A stretch of 64,000 nucleotides of DNA from Dyella kyungheensis (GTDB lineage: Bacteria > Pseudomonadota > Gammaproteobacteria > Xanthomonadales > Rhodanobacteraceae). The first letter of the stretch is position 1; every line of letters starts with the position of its first letter. The stretch is from assembly GCF_016905005.1 (NCBI RefSeq), contig NZ_JADIKC010000005.1:186001-250000 (forward strand), in the 5' to 3' direction. The notes under the pieces are model-generated. The model was not told the origin of the DNA, searched no databases, and worked only from the letters and a program-made list of their open reading frames with translations. The translations under genes and the position numbers were made by a program. Of this stretch, positions 50,610-63,823 are shown one piece after another.

Positions 50610-51815
50610 GTGATCATCAACCCCAAGGTGCGTGGTTTTATCTGCGTGACGGCCCATCCGGTCGGATGCGAGCGCAACGTGCTCGAACAGATCAACATCA
50701 CCAAGGCGCAGGGCAACCTGGGCGAAGGCCCCAAGCGCGTGCTGGTGATCGGCGCCTCCACCGGTTACGGCCTGGCCTCGCGCATCACCGCTGCCTTCGG
50801 CTACGGCGCGGCCACCCTGGGCGTGTTCTTCGAGAAGCCCAGCAGCGAGAGCAAGACGGGCACCGCCGGTTGGTACAACTCGGCCGCGTTCGACAAGTTC
50901 GCCAAGGAAGCGGGTCTGTTCAGCCGTTCGATCAACGGCGATGCGTTCGCCAACGAGACGCGCGAGCGCGCCATCGAGATCATCAAGAACGAGATGGGCG
51001 GCAAGATCGACCTGGTGGTGTATTCGCTCGCCTCGCCGGTGCGCAAGCTGCCGGATACCGGCGAACTGGTGCGCTCCTCGCTCAAGACCATCGGCGAGAC
51101 CTTCACCGCCAACTCGATCGACACCAACCGCGACACCGTGGTGCAGGCGTCGGTGGAGCCGGCCACCGAGCAGGAAATCAAGGACACCGTCACCGTGATG
51201 GGTGGCGAGGACTGGAAGCTGTGGATCGATGCGCTGAGCAAGGCCGGCGTGCTCGCCGACCATGCCAAGACGGTGGCCTATAGCTACATCGGCACCGAGA
51301 TCACCTGGCCGATGTACTGGCACGGCACGCTGGGCCAGGCCAAGCAGCACCTGGACAACACCGCCAAGCAGCTGGTCGCCGAGCACAAGGCCGAACATCT
51401 GGACGCCTATGTGGGCGTGATGAAGTCGGTGGTGACGCAGGCAAGCGCGGCGATTCCGGTGCTGCCGCTGTACATCGCCATTTCCTTCCGCGTGATGAAG
51501 GAAAAGGGCATCCACGAAGGCACCATCGAACAGATCAACCGCCTGTTCCGCGAACGCATGTACCGCACGGATCACCAGGCGCCGGAACTGGACAGCGATG
51601 GCCGCCTGCGCCTGGACGACTGGGAATTGCGCGAAGACGTGCAGCAGCTGTGCAAGGCGCTGTGGCCGACCATCACCACCGAGAACCTCAACGAGCTCAC
51701 CGACTACGCCGGCTACAAGAGCGACTTCCTGCGTCTGTTCGGCTTTGGCCGCACCGACGTGAACTACGAGGAAGACGTGAACCCGGATCGTCGTTTCGAC
51801 GTCGTCGAGCTGTAA
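50610..51815 (+). CDS. fabV: Enoyl-ACP reductase (FabV type)
   Basis: The 401-residue NADH-dependent enzyme catalyses the last step of fatty-acid elongation. It starts at GTG ([20 protein letters not shown]) after AGGAG. It shows [31 protein letters not shown] and the catalytic Tyr/Lys region [22 protein letters not shown]. The C-terminus ([20 protein letters not shown]) is diagnostic for FabV. FabV enzymes are intrinsically insensitive to triclosan. Confidence 0.96.
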   Translation: MIINPKVRGFICVTAHPVGCERNVLEQINITKAQGNLGEGPKRVLVIGASTGYGLASRITAAFGYGAATLGVFFEKPSSESKTGTAGWYNSAAFDKFAKEAGLFSRSINGDAFANETRERAIEIIKNEMGGKIDLVVYSLASPVRKLPDTGELVRSSLKTIGETFTANSIDTNRDTVVQASVEPATEQEIKDTVTVMGGEDWKLWIDALSKAGVLADHAKTVAYSYIGTEITWPMYWHGTLGQAKQHLDNTAKQLVAEHKAEHLDAYVGVMKSVVTQASAAIPVLPLYIAISFRVMKEKGIHEGTIEQINRLFRERMYRTDHQAPELDSDGRLRLDDWELREDVQQLCKALWPTITTENLNELTDYAGYKSDFLRLFGFGRTDVNYEEDVNPDRRFDVVEL

Positions 51816-51824
51816 CCGCACGAC

Positions 51825-51855
51825 ACCGGATGCCGTCGCCGCGGCGGCATCCGGT
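51825..51855. repeat. Hairpin after fabV
   Basis: The arms ACCGGATGCCG and CGGCATCCGGT enclose TCGCCGCGG. The hairpin lies nine bases beyond the fabV stop and lacks a T-tract. Confidence 0.7.
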
Positions 51856-51907
51856 ACGGTCCAAAGACGAGGCATACAACGGCGCGGGCGGTCACTAAGC
51901 TGCCGCC

Positions 51908-53326
51908 ATGAACACCGCCATCGTCTGGTTTCGCCGCGACCTTCGCCTTGCCGATCATCCCGCACTCAGCGCTGCCGCGAAGGCGCACGAACAGCTCATT
52001 CCGCTGTATATCCATGCGCCGCACGAAGACGGCCAGTGGTCTGCGGGTGCCGCCAGCCGGTGGTGGCTGCATCATTCGCTGTCACGACTCGACGCCCAGT
52101 TGCGCGAGCATGGCAATGCGCTGCACCTCGCACAGGGCGACAGTCTCCAGGTACTGCGTGAGCTGATCGAACGCACCGGCGCCACGGCGGTGTACTGGAG
52201 CCGCCAATACGAACCGGCTGCCATCGCACGCGACAGCGCCATCAAGGCGGCCTTGCGCGAGCAGGGCGTCGAGGTGCACAGCTTCAACGCATCGCTGTGG
52301 TGCGAGCCTTGGCAGATCGAAACACGGCAGCAGGGGCCGTACCGTGTGTTTACACCGTTCTGGCGCACGCTGCGGCCGCAGCTCGCCACGCCGAATCCCT
52401 TGCCGGTGCCTTCCTCCCTCCGGGGTATCGAGCTGGATGGCAGCATACCGCTCGATGCGCTTGCCTTGCTGCCGCGCATCCCTTGGGATGGCGGCCTGCA
52501 CGAGGCATGGCAGCCGGGCGAGCAGGGCGCGCAGGAATGGCTCGACATCTTCATGGACGATGCCGTGAGCGATTACGCGCGGGCTCGGGACTTGCCTGCG
52601 CGTCATGGCACCTCGCGGCTTTCGCCGCACCTGCATTTCGGCGAGCTATCGCCCCGGCAGATCCAGCGCCAGCTGTCCGACCGCGCCGCCGATACCGATG
52701 CGCGCCGGCGACCCGATATCGAACCGTTTCTGCGTGAACTGGGCTGGCGCGAATTTGCCAACCACCTGCTGTATCACTTTCCCAGGACGCCCACGCAGAA
52801 CTTCAACGAGCAGTTCGACACCTTTCCCTGGGCCCGGAAAAGCAGCAAGGCGATCGAGCGTTGGCAACAAGGCCGCACCGGCATTCCATTGGTGGACGCG
52901 GGCATGCGCGAGCTCTGGCATACGGGCTGGATGCACAACCGCGTGCGCATGATCGTCGCCAGTTTCCTGTGCAAGAACCTCAGGCAGCACTGGCAGCACG
53001 GCGCGCAATGGTTCTGGGACACGCTGGTGGATGCCGATCTGGCCAACAACACACTGGGCTGGCAGTGGGTGGCCGGTAGCGGTGCCGACGCCGCGCCGTA
53101 TTTCCGCGTGTTCAATCCGGTGACGCAGGCGAGGAAATTCGATCCGGACGGCATCTACCTGCGCCGCTGGTTGCCGGAATTGGCCGGGGCTTCGGTGGAG
53201 CTGTTGCATGAGACATGGCGCGATGCTGCGTTGCTGAAGCGCAGCGGCTATCCGGCGCCGATGGTAGAGCTGGGCGAAAGTCGCGATGGTGCTCTCGCGG
53301 CATATCGCGCCATGCGTTCCCGCTGA
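51908..53326 (+). CDS. phrB: Deoxyribodipyrimidine photolyase
   Basis: The 472-residue enzyme repairs cyclobutane pyrimidine dimers with blue light. The N-terminal antenna domain starts NTAIVWFRRDLRLADHPALS. The FAD domain contains GTSRLSPHLHFGELSPRQI, LGWREFANHLLYHFP, WQQGRTGIPLVDAGMRELW, RMIVASFLCKNLRQHW and GWQWVAGSGADAAPYFRVFN, all typical of class I CPD photolyases. Length matches. Confidence 0.95.
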   Translation: MNTAIVWFRRDLRLADHPALSAAAKAHEQLIPLYIHAPHEDGQWSAGAASRWWLHHSLSRLDAQLREHGNALHLAQGDSLQVLRELIERTGATAVYWSRQYEPAAIARDSAIKAALREQGVEVHSFNASLWCEPWQIETRQQGPYRVFTPFWRTLRPQLATPNPLPVPSSLRGIELDGSIPLDALALLPRIPWDGGLHEAWQPGEQGAQEWLDIFMDDAVSDYARARDLPARHGTSRLSPHLHFGELSPRQIQRQLSDRAADTDARRRPDIEPFLRELGWREFANHLLYHFPRTPTQNFNEQFDTFPWARKSSKAIERWQQGRTGIPLVDAGMRELWHTGWMHNRVRMIVASFLCKNLRQHWQHGAQWFWDTLVDADLANNTLGWQWVAGSGADAAPYFRVFNPVTQARKFDPDGIYLRRWLPELAGASVELLHETWRDAALLKRSGYPAPMVELGESRDGALAAYRAMRSR

Positions 53327-53339
53327 GGCAAGCGTCTCA

Positions 53340-53423
53340 CTGTGGGAGCGCACCCTGTGCGCGACATGCGCCTTGCAGGTCACGGCTCCGTGGGATCGTC
53401 GCGCACAGGGTGCGCTCCCACAG
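53340..53423. repeat. REP-like inverted repeat, family A copy 4
   Basis: The arms CTGTGGGAGCGCACCCTGTG and CACAGGGTGCGCTCCCACAG flank a 30-base spacer. The element overlaps the 3' end of the antiporter gene and supplies its last codons and its stop. Confidence 0.9.
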
Positions 53424-54594
53424 GAGCCTCTGTCCTGCGCAACATCCACGCCAGCACGGGCGGCGTCACCATGGCGGTCAGCAGCGACATCGCCACGATG
53501 ATCGCGTAGATACGGTCGGTGAAGACGCCGGCCGTCAAACCGAGGCTGGCGATCACCACGCCCACTTCGCCACGCGGCACCATGCCAAAGCCCACCACCG
53601 TGGCACTGCGCGCACCCAGCGACAGCGAACCGAGGAAGCCGCCGATCAGCTTCGAGGCGATCGCGATCAAGGTCACCACCAGCAGCATCACGGCCGCTTC
53701 GCCGTTGGCCAGCTGGTGCAGGTCGATCTTGCTGCCGGTGACCACGAAGAAGAACGGCGTGAGCAGTGCCAGCAAGGGCTGCGTCTGTTTTTCCAGCGTG
53801 TGCTGCTGGCGTGTTTCCGAGGCGATCATGCCGGCGAGGAAGGCGCCGATGATCGCGGCGAGCCCGAACAAGGTCGACACGTAGGCCAGGCCCAGGCATA
53901 GCGCCAGCACGATGGCCAGGGCCGAGTGCGGGCTGCGCGGCTTGTCCAGCCAGCTGGAATTCCAGCGCATCACGCGGGCGCCGCCGATGCCGATGATCGC
54001 GATGAAACCCACGGCGCCGGCCAGCACGACCAGCAGGTGCATGACATCGATGCCGTCGCCGCCTTGCATCGACACCACCACGCCGAGCAGCAGCATGGCC
54101 AGGATGTCGTCGATCACGGCCGCGCCGAGGATCACCTTGCTCTCGACGCGTTGGAGCGCGCCCAGTTCCTGCAGCACGCGGGCGGTGATGCCCGCGGAGG
54201 TCGCCACGAAAGCCGCCGCCACGAACATCGAGCGGCTCCAGTCGAAGCCGCTGGCATGCGCCCACACGCCGCCCATGCCAAACGGCAGCAACACGCCCAG
54301 CACGCCCACGATGAAGGCGATCTTGCCGACTTTCTTCAAGTCCTCCAGCCGCGTTTCCAGACCCACCGAAAACAACAGCAGCACCACGCCGATCTCCGCC
54401 AGCACATCCAGCGAGGTGCCCGGCGCGACCTGATCGGGGGTTATCCAGCCCAGCAGGGACGGGCCGACAGCGCAACCTGCCGCGATCTCGCCGACCACCG
54501 CGGGAAGCTTCAGGCGTTGCGCGATCTCGCCGCCGATCTGGGCGGCGACGAAGACGATGAACAGCGTGAGCAGGATGTCGCTGGCGTGATGCAT
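53380..54594 (-). CDS. CPA2-family cation/proton antiporter (Kef/NapA-like)
   Basis: The 404-residue membrane protein has about 12 helices of the CPA2 type: GEIAAGCAVGPSLLGWITPD, TSAGITARVLQELGALQRVE, ILGAAVIDDILAMLLLGVVV (paired Asp, ion-binding) and GFGMVPRGEVGVVIASLGL. There is no TrkA-N (Kef regulatory) domain at the C-terminus. The last residues (RRTEAPVGAHPVRDDPTEP) are encoded by the REP-like element at 53340, so the natural C-terminus was probably replaced. Confidence 0.9.
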   Translation of the reverse strand: MHHASDILLTLFIVFVAAQIGGEIAQRLKLPAVVGEIAAGCAVGPSLLGWITPDQVAPGTSLDVLAEIGVVLLLFSVGLETRLEDLKKVGKIAFIVGVLGVLLPFGMGGVWAHASGFDWSRSMFVAAAFVATSAGITARVLQELGALQRVESKVILGAAVIDDILAMLLLGVVVSMQGGDGIDVMHLLVVLAGAVGFIAIIGIGGARVMRWNSSWLDKPRSPHSALAIVLALCLGLAYVSTLFGLAAIIGAFLAGMIASETRQQHTLEKQTQPLLALLTPFFFVVTGSKIDLHQLANGEAAVMLLVVTLIAIASKLIGGFLGSLSLGARSATVVGFGMVPRGEVGVVIASLGLTAGVFTDRIYAIIVAMSLLTAMVTPPVLAWMLRRTEAPVGAHPVRDDPTEP

Positions 54595-54656
54595 GCAGAG
54601 GGACGCGGCGGCAATCGGATGCCACGCATGCTACATGCTTGCGCTGGGGCGTGCGC

Positions 54657-56129
54657 TCAGTCGCTCGGGTGGGGCGAGCGCGGCGGACCCTCGCTGCGCA
54701 GGCGGCTGAACACCCAGCTGGCCGTGGCCGTCACGATGGCCAGCAACAGCACCGTCCAGCGGAACGCCGGGACATAGTCCTCATGCGCATGACCTTGCAG
54801 CAACGCCTCCATCAGCAGCGACGCGAGCGCGATGCCGAAGCTCATCGACAGGTACTGCGCGGTCGACGCCATCGACGACGCCTGCGAGGCGAACTTCACG
54901 TCCAGGTCGTTGTAGATCAGCGTGTTCATGGCGGTGTACTGCATGCCCATGAAGCCGCCGTAGACGAACACCATCAGCGCGATCACCCACATCGGCGAGC
55001 TCTTGCCGAGCAGCGCGAAAGCCGCCAGCATCACCGCGACGATCAAGGTATTGGTGAACAGCAGCTTGCGATAACCGAAGCGCTGCAGCATGCGATTGAT
55101 GCCCCACTTGGCGGTGATCGATCCCAGCGCCTGCGGCACCATCATCAGGCCGGCCATCAGCGGCGACCAGCCGCAACCGACCTGCAGGAACAACACCAGC
55201 AGCAGGAACATGCCCGACACGCCCAGGCGCGTGAACAGGTTGCCTGCCAGCGAAACCCAGACGCTGCGCACGCGCAGCAGGCTGAGATCGGCCACCGGAT
55301 GATCGGTGCGCCGGCTGTGCCACACGTAAGTGGCGCCGAACACGATGGCCAGCACGCCGTAGATCGAGATGCGCAGCCACTGGCCACCGCCGCTGGCGAC
55401 TTCGGAGGCGGTCAGAAGCATCGCCGAGGCCGCCGCAAACAGCAGGAATCCCGCCAGATCGAACGGATGCACGTCGTCGAGGCGGTAGTCCGGCATGTCG
55501 CGGCGATTCATCCACATGCCGACCACGCCCACCGGCACGTTGATCAGGAAGATCAAGCGCCACGAGGTGTACTGCGTCAGGGCGCCGCCGAGCAGCGGGC
55601 CGAGCACCGAGCCGAGCAGGCCCACGGTGGCCACCGTGCTCATGGCTTTGACGAAATCGCGCTTGTCGATACTGCGCACGAGCACGTAACGGCCCACCGG
55701 CATCAGGGCGGCGCCACCCAGGCCCTGCAGCACGCGCGCGGCCACCAGTTGGGGCAAGGTCTGCGCGATGCCGCACAACAACGAGCCGATGGTGAAGGTG
55801 GCGATGGCGGCGGCAAAAATGCGCCGGGTGCCGAATCGGTCGCACAGCCATGGGCTGGCCGGAATGAAGATGGCCAGCGTCAGCACATAACTGGTCAGTG
55901 CGGTGCGCATGCCCAGTGGCGTGACGCCCAGCGCCTCGGCCATCGCGGGTACCGCGGTGTTGACGATGGTCGAGTCCAGCGCCTGCATGAAGAACGCGGC
56001 AGCCACCAGCCAGATCAAGCCCCGATAGCGGTCCTGCGAAGCGTCGACCGGCGGCGAGGAAACCGGTGCCTCCTCGCCGGGCGGCGGCACGGGGAGATTG
56101 GTTTCGGTGGCGGCTAAGTTTTCAGGCAT
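54657..56129 (-). CDS. MFS transporter, DHA2/EmrB-QacA type
   Basis: The 490-residue protein has about 14 transmembrane helices with the family signatures ALDSTIVNTAVPAMAEALGV (motif D1), FIPASPWLCDRFGTRRIFAA (motif A) and QGLGGAALMPVGRYVL. Such pumps export drugs or acidic compounds by proton antiport. The motifs suggest a broad-spectrum exporter. No emrA-like membrane-fusion partner is adjacent. Confidence 0.9.
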   Translation of the reverse strand: MPENLAATETNLPVPPPGEEAPVSSPPVDASQDRYRGLIWLVAAAFFMQALDSTIVNTAVPAMAEALGVTPLGMRTALTSYVLTLAIFIPASPWLCDRFGTRRIFAAAIATFTIGSLLCGIAQTLPQLVAARVLQGLGGAALMPVGRYVLVRSIDKRDFVKAMSTVATVGLLGSVLGPLLGGALTQYTSWRLIFLINVPVGVVGMWMNRRDMPDYRLDDVHPFDLAGFLLFAAASAMLLTASEVASGGGQWLRISIYGVLAIVFGATYVWHSRRTDHPVADLSLLRVRSVWVSLAGNLFTRLGVSGMFLLLVLFLQVGCGWSPLMAGLMMVPQALGSITAKWGINRMLQRFGYRKLLFTNTLIVAVMLAAFALLGKSSPMWVIALMVFVYGGFMGMQYTAMNTLIYNDLDVKFASQASSMASTAQYLSMSFGIALASLLMEALLQGHAHEDYVPAFRWTVLLLAIVTATASWVFSRLRSEGPPRSPHPSD

Positions 56130-56379
56130 CTCTCATCATTATAGCTGCTATGGCAGCTTGCTTTTGAGGGTGGCTGCGTCCAAAGTCGGCTTCGTTTCAT
56201 CTTTGGGTCGCGCATGTGCGCGCCACGTCAAAGCATGGCTACAGTCGATGACTCGACGGGCAGGGATGAACGCAGAACACCAAAAAACACGAGCGCGCCG
56301 GGGCGGCACCGTCCCGGCGCGTCGTCTTTTGCGATAGACCGCGGATCGATGCAGCACGCGTACACAGACAGGAGTCACC

Positions 56380-56790
56380 ATGAGCAGCAAGCCACCCATC
56401 GTCATTTCCACGCTTGACCTCAAGCGCATCGAAGCACTGCTGGAACGCATGCCGCCGATCGAAGCCGTGAAGTACGAGGAACTGCGCGGCGAACTGGACC
56501 GTGCGGACGTGTTGGAGCCCGCCGCCATTCCCGCCGACGTGGTCACCATGAATTCCGTCGTCACCTTCAAGGACGAGGACTCCGGCGACGAGGTGACCAT
56601 CACGCTGGTGTATCCGTCGGGCGCCGGTGCGCCGGGCACGGTATCGATCTTTGCGCCCGTCGGCAGCGCCTTGCTGGGCCTGCGGGTGGGCCAGCATATC
56701 GAGTGGCCCACGCCGGACGGCCGCCGCCGGCCGCTGTGCGTGCTGGAGATCGAATACCAGCCCGAAGCTTCCGGCGACCTGCATCGCTGA
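56380..56790 (+). CDS. rnk: Nucleoside diphosphate kinase regulator (Rnk)
   Basis: The 136-residue GreA/GreB-like protein has an N-terminal short coiled-coil (IVISTLDLKRIEALLERMPP) and a C-terminal FKBP-like domain (MNSVVTFKDEDSGDEVTITL and VYPSGAGAPGTVSIFAPVGS). Rnk binds RNA polymerase in the secondary channel but has a shorter coil than GreA. CAGGAG precedes the ATG. Confidence 0.9.
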   Translation: MSSKPPIVISTLDLKRIEALLERMPPIEAVKYEELRGELDRADVLEPAAIPADVVTMNSVVTFKDEDSGDEVTITLVYPSGAGAPGTVSIFAPVGSALLGLRVGQHIEWPTPDGRRRPLCVLEIEYQPEASGDLHR

Positions 56791-56867
56791 AGGCATCGAC
56801 GCCGCCTTCATGCACGCGCCCTTCACGGCGTGCGCCACGCGCAGACCTCGAGCAGGCTCTTAGGTAA

Positions 56868-60235
<3,368 letters not shown>

Positions 60236-60239
60236 GGCC

Positions 60240-60635
60240 ATGACGTCGCCGTTGTTGCCTGCGATCCATCACGTGGCGCTCATCTGCTCGGATTACGCGC
60301 GGTCGAAGGCGTTCTACACGCAGACCCTGGGCTTTCGCGTCGTTCGCGAGGTGTACCGTGCCGAGCGCGATTCCTGGAAACTGGATCTGGAAGTGTCGCC
60401 CGGCGTCAGTCTCGAACTCTTCTCGTTTCCCTCGCCGCCGCCACGCCCCTCGCGGCCCGAAGCGCAGGGTTTGCGCCATCTCGCGTTTGCCGTGCCGGAC
60501 GTGGACGCCGTGATCGCCACGCTGCGCGAGCGCGGCGTGGACTGCGAGCCGGTGCGCGTGGATGAATTCACCGATCGCCGCTTCACTTTCTTCGCCGATC
60601 CCGACGGCTTGCCCATCGAGTTGTACGAGGTGTAG
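60240..60635 (+). CDS. VOC-family protein (YaeR/GloA2-like)
   Basis: The 131-residue protein has the glyoxalase fold: IHHVALICSDYARSKAFYTQTLGF (metal His12), RVVREVYRAERDSWKLDLEV, FPSPPPRPSRPEAQGLRHLAF (metal His in second half), and RRFTFFADPDGLPIELYEV with the conserved Glu. This is the YaeR type. It begins four bases after the epmA stop, so it is the third gene of the ligA unit. A terminator for the opposite strand follows. Confidence 0.92.
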   Translation: MTSPLLPAIHHVALICSDYARSKAFYTQTLGFRVVREVYRAERDSWKLDLEVSPGVSLELFSFPSPPPRPSRPEAQGLRHLAFAVPDVDAVIATLRERGVDCEPVRVDEFTDRRFTFFADPDGLPIELYEV

Positions 60636-60637
60636 GG

Positions 60638-60672
60638 CAAAAAAATCCAGCGGCTTTTTCAAGCCGCTGGAT
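60638..60672 (-). terminator. Intrinsic terminator after aqpZ
   Basis: On the minus strand ATCCAGCGGCTT / AAGCCGCTGGAT encloses GAAAA or similar and is followed by seven T. It ends the aqpZ transcript and lies just beyond the VOC gene stop. Confidence 0.92.
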
Positions 60673-60703
60673 CTCGAACTGCAACGATAAGCGATGTGCG
60701 TGC

Positions 60704-61402
60704 TTAGTCGTGCCAGTCCAGCAGATGGCGATAGATCAGGCCGCCCACCACGCCGCCGATCAGCGGAACCAGCCAGAACATCCACAACTGCGGGATCGCC
60801 CAACTGCCCTGGAAGAACGCCACGGCCGTGCTGCGAGCCGGGTTGACCGAGGTGTTGGTGATCGGAATGGAGATCAGGTGGATCAGCGTGAGCGTGAGGC
60901 CGATGGCGAGCGGTGCAAAACCGCTCGGCGCCAGCTTGTGGGTGGTGCCGTTGATGACGATCAGGAAGAACGCGGTCAACACGAACTCGGCGACCATGCA
61001 GGCCATCAGCGAATAGCCACCCGGCGAGTGCTCGCCGTAGCCGTTCGAGGCAAAGCCCGCACTGGCGTCGAAACCTGCCTTGCCAGTGGCGATCAGGTAA
61101 AGCACGCCGCCTGCCGCGAGACCGCCCACGACCTGGGCGATCCAGTAGGGGATCACGTCCTTGGCCGGAAAACGGCCGCTGGCCCACATGCCTGCAGTCA
61201 CGGCAGGGTTGAAGTGCGCACCGGAGATATGGCCCACGGCGTACGCCATGGTGACCACGGTGAAGCCGAAGGCGAGGGCGACGCCTGCAAAACCGATGCC
61301 CAGTTCAGGGAAGGCCGCAGCGAAGATCGCGCTGCCGCAGCCGCCGAATACCAACCAAAACGTGCCGAAAAACTCTGCTCCCAAACGCTTGCCCATATTC
61401 AC
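60704..61402 (-). CDS. aqpZ: Aquaporin Z
   Basis: The 232-residue inner-membrane water channel has six helices and the two NPA boxes: [18 protein letters not shown] and [18 protein letters not shown]. The aromatic/arginine filter Arg follows the second NPA. I choose a GTG start at 61402 ([13 protein letters not shown]) because AAGGAG lies seven bases upstream; the ATG at 61396 gives the E. coli-like start and differs by two residues. Confidence 0.95.
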   Translation of the reverse strand: MNMGKRLGAEFFGTFWLVFGGCGSAIFAAAFPELGIGFAGVALAFGFTVVTMAYAVGHISGAHFNPAVTAGMWASGRFPAKDVIPYWIAQVVGGLAAGGVLYLIATGKAGFDASAGFASNGYGEHSPGGYSLMACMVAEFVLTAFFLIVINGTTHKLAPSGFAPLAIGLTLTLIHLISIPITNTSVNPARSTAVAFFQGSWAIPQLWMFWLVPLIGGVVGGLIYRHLLDWHD

Positions 61403-61641
61403 GGGGACTCTCCTTGCCAGATTTTCAGGGAATGGCTCGAGCGCATCCATGCGTGACTTCCACAACGATCCCGATTTGAAACAGGCTCTTAGTGCATGGC
61501 TCGAGTACGCCTAGGCTAACAAAATTGGCCGTAGGAGTAGTCCACACCCAGGAGTGCAACGGTGAAACCTGACATACCGAAGAGGCTTTTCCTTTGTGTA
61601 TGCTGCTCCGTCGCTTTCGCCCGGTACTGCAGGATCCTTCG

Positions 61642-62964
61642 ATGACGCAAGCTATTCCGACCGTGCTCCCCCTGGCTTCCGCTGACCGACGGATGGGCGC
61701 GCGTGATATCCAGACGCTGCTGCTGGCCTCCCTCGGCGGCGCGCTGGAGTTCTACGACTTCGTGGTGTTCGTGTTCTTCGCGCTGCCGATCAGCCACCTG
61801 TTCTTTCCTCCCGACATGCCGCAGTGGCTGGCCCAGCTGCAGACCTACGCGATCTTCGCGGCGGGCTATCTGGCCCGGCCGCTGGGCGGCATCGTGATGG
61901 CTCACTTCGGCGACCGGCAGGGTCGCAAGCGCATGTTCACGCTGAGCGTGTTCCTGATGGCGCTGCCCACGCTGGCCATCGGCGCGCTGCCGGTGTACGC
62001 CTCGGTGGGCCTGCTGGCGCCGCTGCTGTTGCTGTGCCTGCGCGTGATGCAGGGCGTGGCGATCGGCGGCGAAGTGCCGGGCGCCTGGGTCTTCGTGGCC
62101 GAGCATGCACCGCGTGGACGGGTGGGTTTCGCTTGCGCGTGCCTCACCTCGGGTCTCACCGCGGGCATTCTGATCGGCTCGCTCACGGCTGCATGGATGA
62201 ACCATCACTTTTCGCCCGCCGATGTGCTGCGGGGATGGTGGCGCCTGCCGTTCGTGCTGGGTGGCGTGTTCGGCTTCGTGGCCGTGTGGCTGCGCCGCTG
62301 GCTGAGCGAGACGCCGGTATTTGCCGAACTGCATGCACGCAAGGCATTGAGCGAGGCATTGCCGCTGCGCACCGTGCTCGCCGGTCACGGCGGAAGCGTG
62401 GTGATCTCGATGGCGGTGACCTGGATGCTCACGGCGGCCATCCTGGTGCTGACCCTGGGACTACCCAGCCTGGTGCAGAAGTCGTTCGGCATTCCCGCGG
62501 ACGTGGCCTTCCTCGGCAACAGCATGGCGGCGTTCTGCCTGGGCCTGGGTTGCGTGGCGTTCGGCTGGCTGGTGGATCGCATCGGCGCCGCGTGGGCGCT
62601 CATCGCCGGCTCGGTGGCGCTGGTGATCGTCACTTACCTGATGTTCGGCGACCTCGCGGCGGGCGGCACGCACTTTCTGCCGTTGTATGCGCTTACCGGT
62701 TTCCTGGTCGGCACTGTCGCCGTGGTGCCCACGATCATGGTGGCGGCGTTTCCCGCGCCGATCCGTTTCTCCGGCATTTCCTTCGCCTACAACGTGGCTT
62801 ATGCGGTGTTCGGTGCCACCACGGCCACCTTCATCGGCTACCTCGCGGGGACGGCCGGCCGCATGGCTGCAGCGCACTACGTCACCATCACCGCCGCGGT
62901 GGGCGTGGCGGTGGCCGTGTGGTTGCTGGTGAAAGGCCGCGGCAAAGCCGAGCTGACGACCTGA
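61642..62964 (+). CDS. MFS transporter, metabolite:H+ symporter (MHS) type
   Basis: The 440-residue protein has 12 helices with the MHS signatures LLASLGGALEFYDFVVFVFF, GGIVMAHFGDRQGRKRMFTL, RVMQGVAIGGEVPGAWVFV, and GWLVDRIGAAWALI. Members take up citrate, alpha-ketoglutarate, proline/betaine or shikimate; the substrate is not readable. The ATG at 61642 gives the usual MHS start region. Confidence 0.88.
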   Translation: MTQAIPTVLPLASADRRMGARDIQTLLLASLGGALEFYDFVVFVFFALPISHLFFPPDMPQWLAQLQTYAIFAAGYLARPLGGIVMAHFGDRQGRKRMFTLSVFLMALPTLAIGALPVYASVGLLAPLLLLCLRVMQGVAIGGEVPGAWVFVAEHAPRGRVGFACACLTSGLTAGILIGSLTAAWMNHHFSPADVLRGWWRLPFVLGGVFGFVAVWLRRWLSETPVFAELHARKALSEALPLRTVLAGHGGSVVISMAVTWMLTAAILVLTLGLPSLVQKSFGIPADVAFLGNSMAAFCLGLGCVAFGWLVDRIGAAWALIAGSVALVIVTYLMFGDLAAGGTHFLPLYALTGFLVGTVAVVPTIMVAAFPAPIRFSGISFAYNVAYAVFGATTATFIGYLAGTAGRMAAAHYVTITAAVGVAVAVWLLVKGRGKAELTT

Positions 62965-63015
62965 CTGCAGAGGCCCTTACGGGCTCTTCAAATCTTGCCC
63001 AAACGCCCATTTTCC

Positions 63016-63153
63016 TCACCGTCATTCCGGCGCAGGCCGGAATCCAGTGGCGACTGCTTGGGGTTTTCGCGAAGCATGTTCAGAACATGGTCGCTATCGC
63101 GACGACCCAGCGTACTCGCTACTGGATTCCGGCCTGCGCCGGAATGACGGTGA
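63016..63153. repeat. Dispersed inverted repeat, family C copy 2
   Basis: The left arm TCACCGTCATTCCGGCGCAG and following GCCGGAATCCAGT are mirrored by ACTGGATTCCGGCCTGCGCC GGAATGACGGTGA on the right. The spacer is about 70 bases. Outer ends equal those of the copy at 48905; the spacers differ. Confidence 0.9.
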
Positions 63154-63189
63154 GGGATAGGGCGCTATGCGAGAGTCTTGAAGCAGCGC

Positions 63190-63813
63190 TCAGGGGTTGT
63201 TGATGGTCGAACCCGTCAGCAGCCCACGGGCCAGCATGCTGCACTGCTTGCGATAGAGCAGCATCTGCCACTGGCGGCCGCCCAGCTGCCGCCACAACAC
63301 GGCGGAGCGCACGGCGGCGAGCAAATTGGTGCGCACCTTTTCCACCACGGCCGGCTGCTGCAGCTGTTGCGGATTGCCGGTGACCATCACCCGTGGCTTG
63401 AGCGTGGAGAGCGTGCCGGCATACAGCTCGGCAAGTCGCTTCATCACTTGCGGCGAATCGGCACCGAAGTGTTCCACCTGGCGCTGCGCCGCCACGATGC
63501 CTTGTTGCAGGCGCTCCAGCAGGTCGCCGCGGCGCGACAGGCTGCGCTCCAGGCGCATCACGGTGAACGCCATGCGGGTCACCGCGACGTCGCGGTTGTT
63601 CTCGTCGAGCAGGGTGATCAGCTGGCGCAGGCCCAGGCGTACCGCGGCCACGTCGCCGAACACGCCGACCACGGACGGTGCATCGATGCGGAACACGCTG
63701 GCCATGCTCGAAGCCATGGCGATGTCGTCGCAGCGGCCGTCGTTGGCCAGCTGCTGGGCGAGCGTGGTGGCCTGGAATAGTCCAGCCAAAGCCAGCACGC
63801 GCTCTTCGTTCAT
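63190..63813 (-). CDS. hflD: High-frequency lysogenization protein HflD
   Basis: The 207-residue helical, peripheral membrane protein matches HflD: VLALAGLFQATTLAQQLAND, SMASVFRIDAPSVVGVFGDV, GLRQLITLLDENNRD, TRMAFTVMRLERSLSRRGDL, and RTNLLAAVRSAVLWRQLGGR near the end. In E. coli it binds lambda CII. It follows mnmA by ten bases on the same strand, the conserved mnmA-hflD order. Confidence 0.93.
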   Translation of the reverse strand: MNEERVLALAGLFQATTLAQQLANDGRCDDIAMASSMASVFRIDAPSVVGVFGDVAAVRLGLRQLITLLDENNRDVAVTRMAFTVMRLERSLSRRGDLLERLQQGIVAAQRQVEHFGADSPQVMKRLAELYAGTLSTLKPRVMVTGNPQQLQQPAVVEKVRTNLLAAVRSAVLWRQLGGRQWQMLLYRKQCSMLARGLLTGSTINNP

Positions 63814-63823
63814 GGCGAAAACT

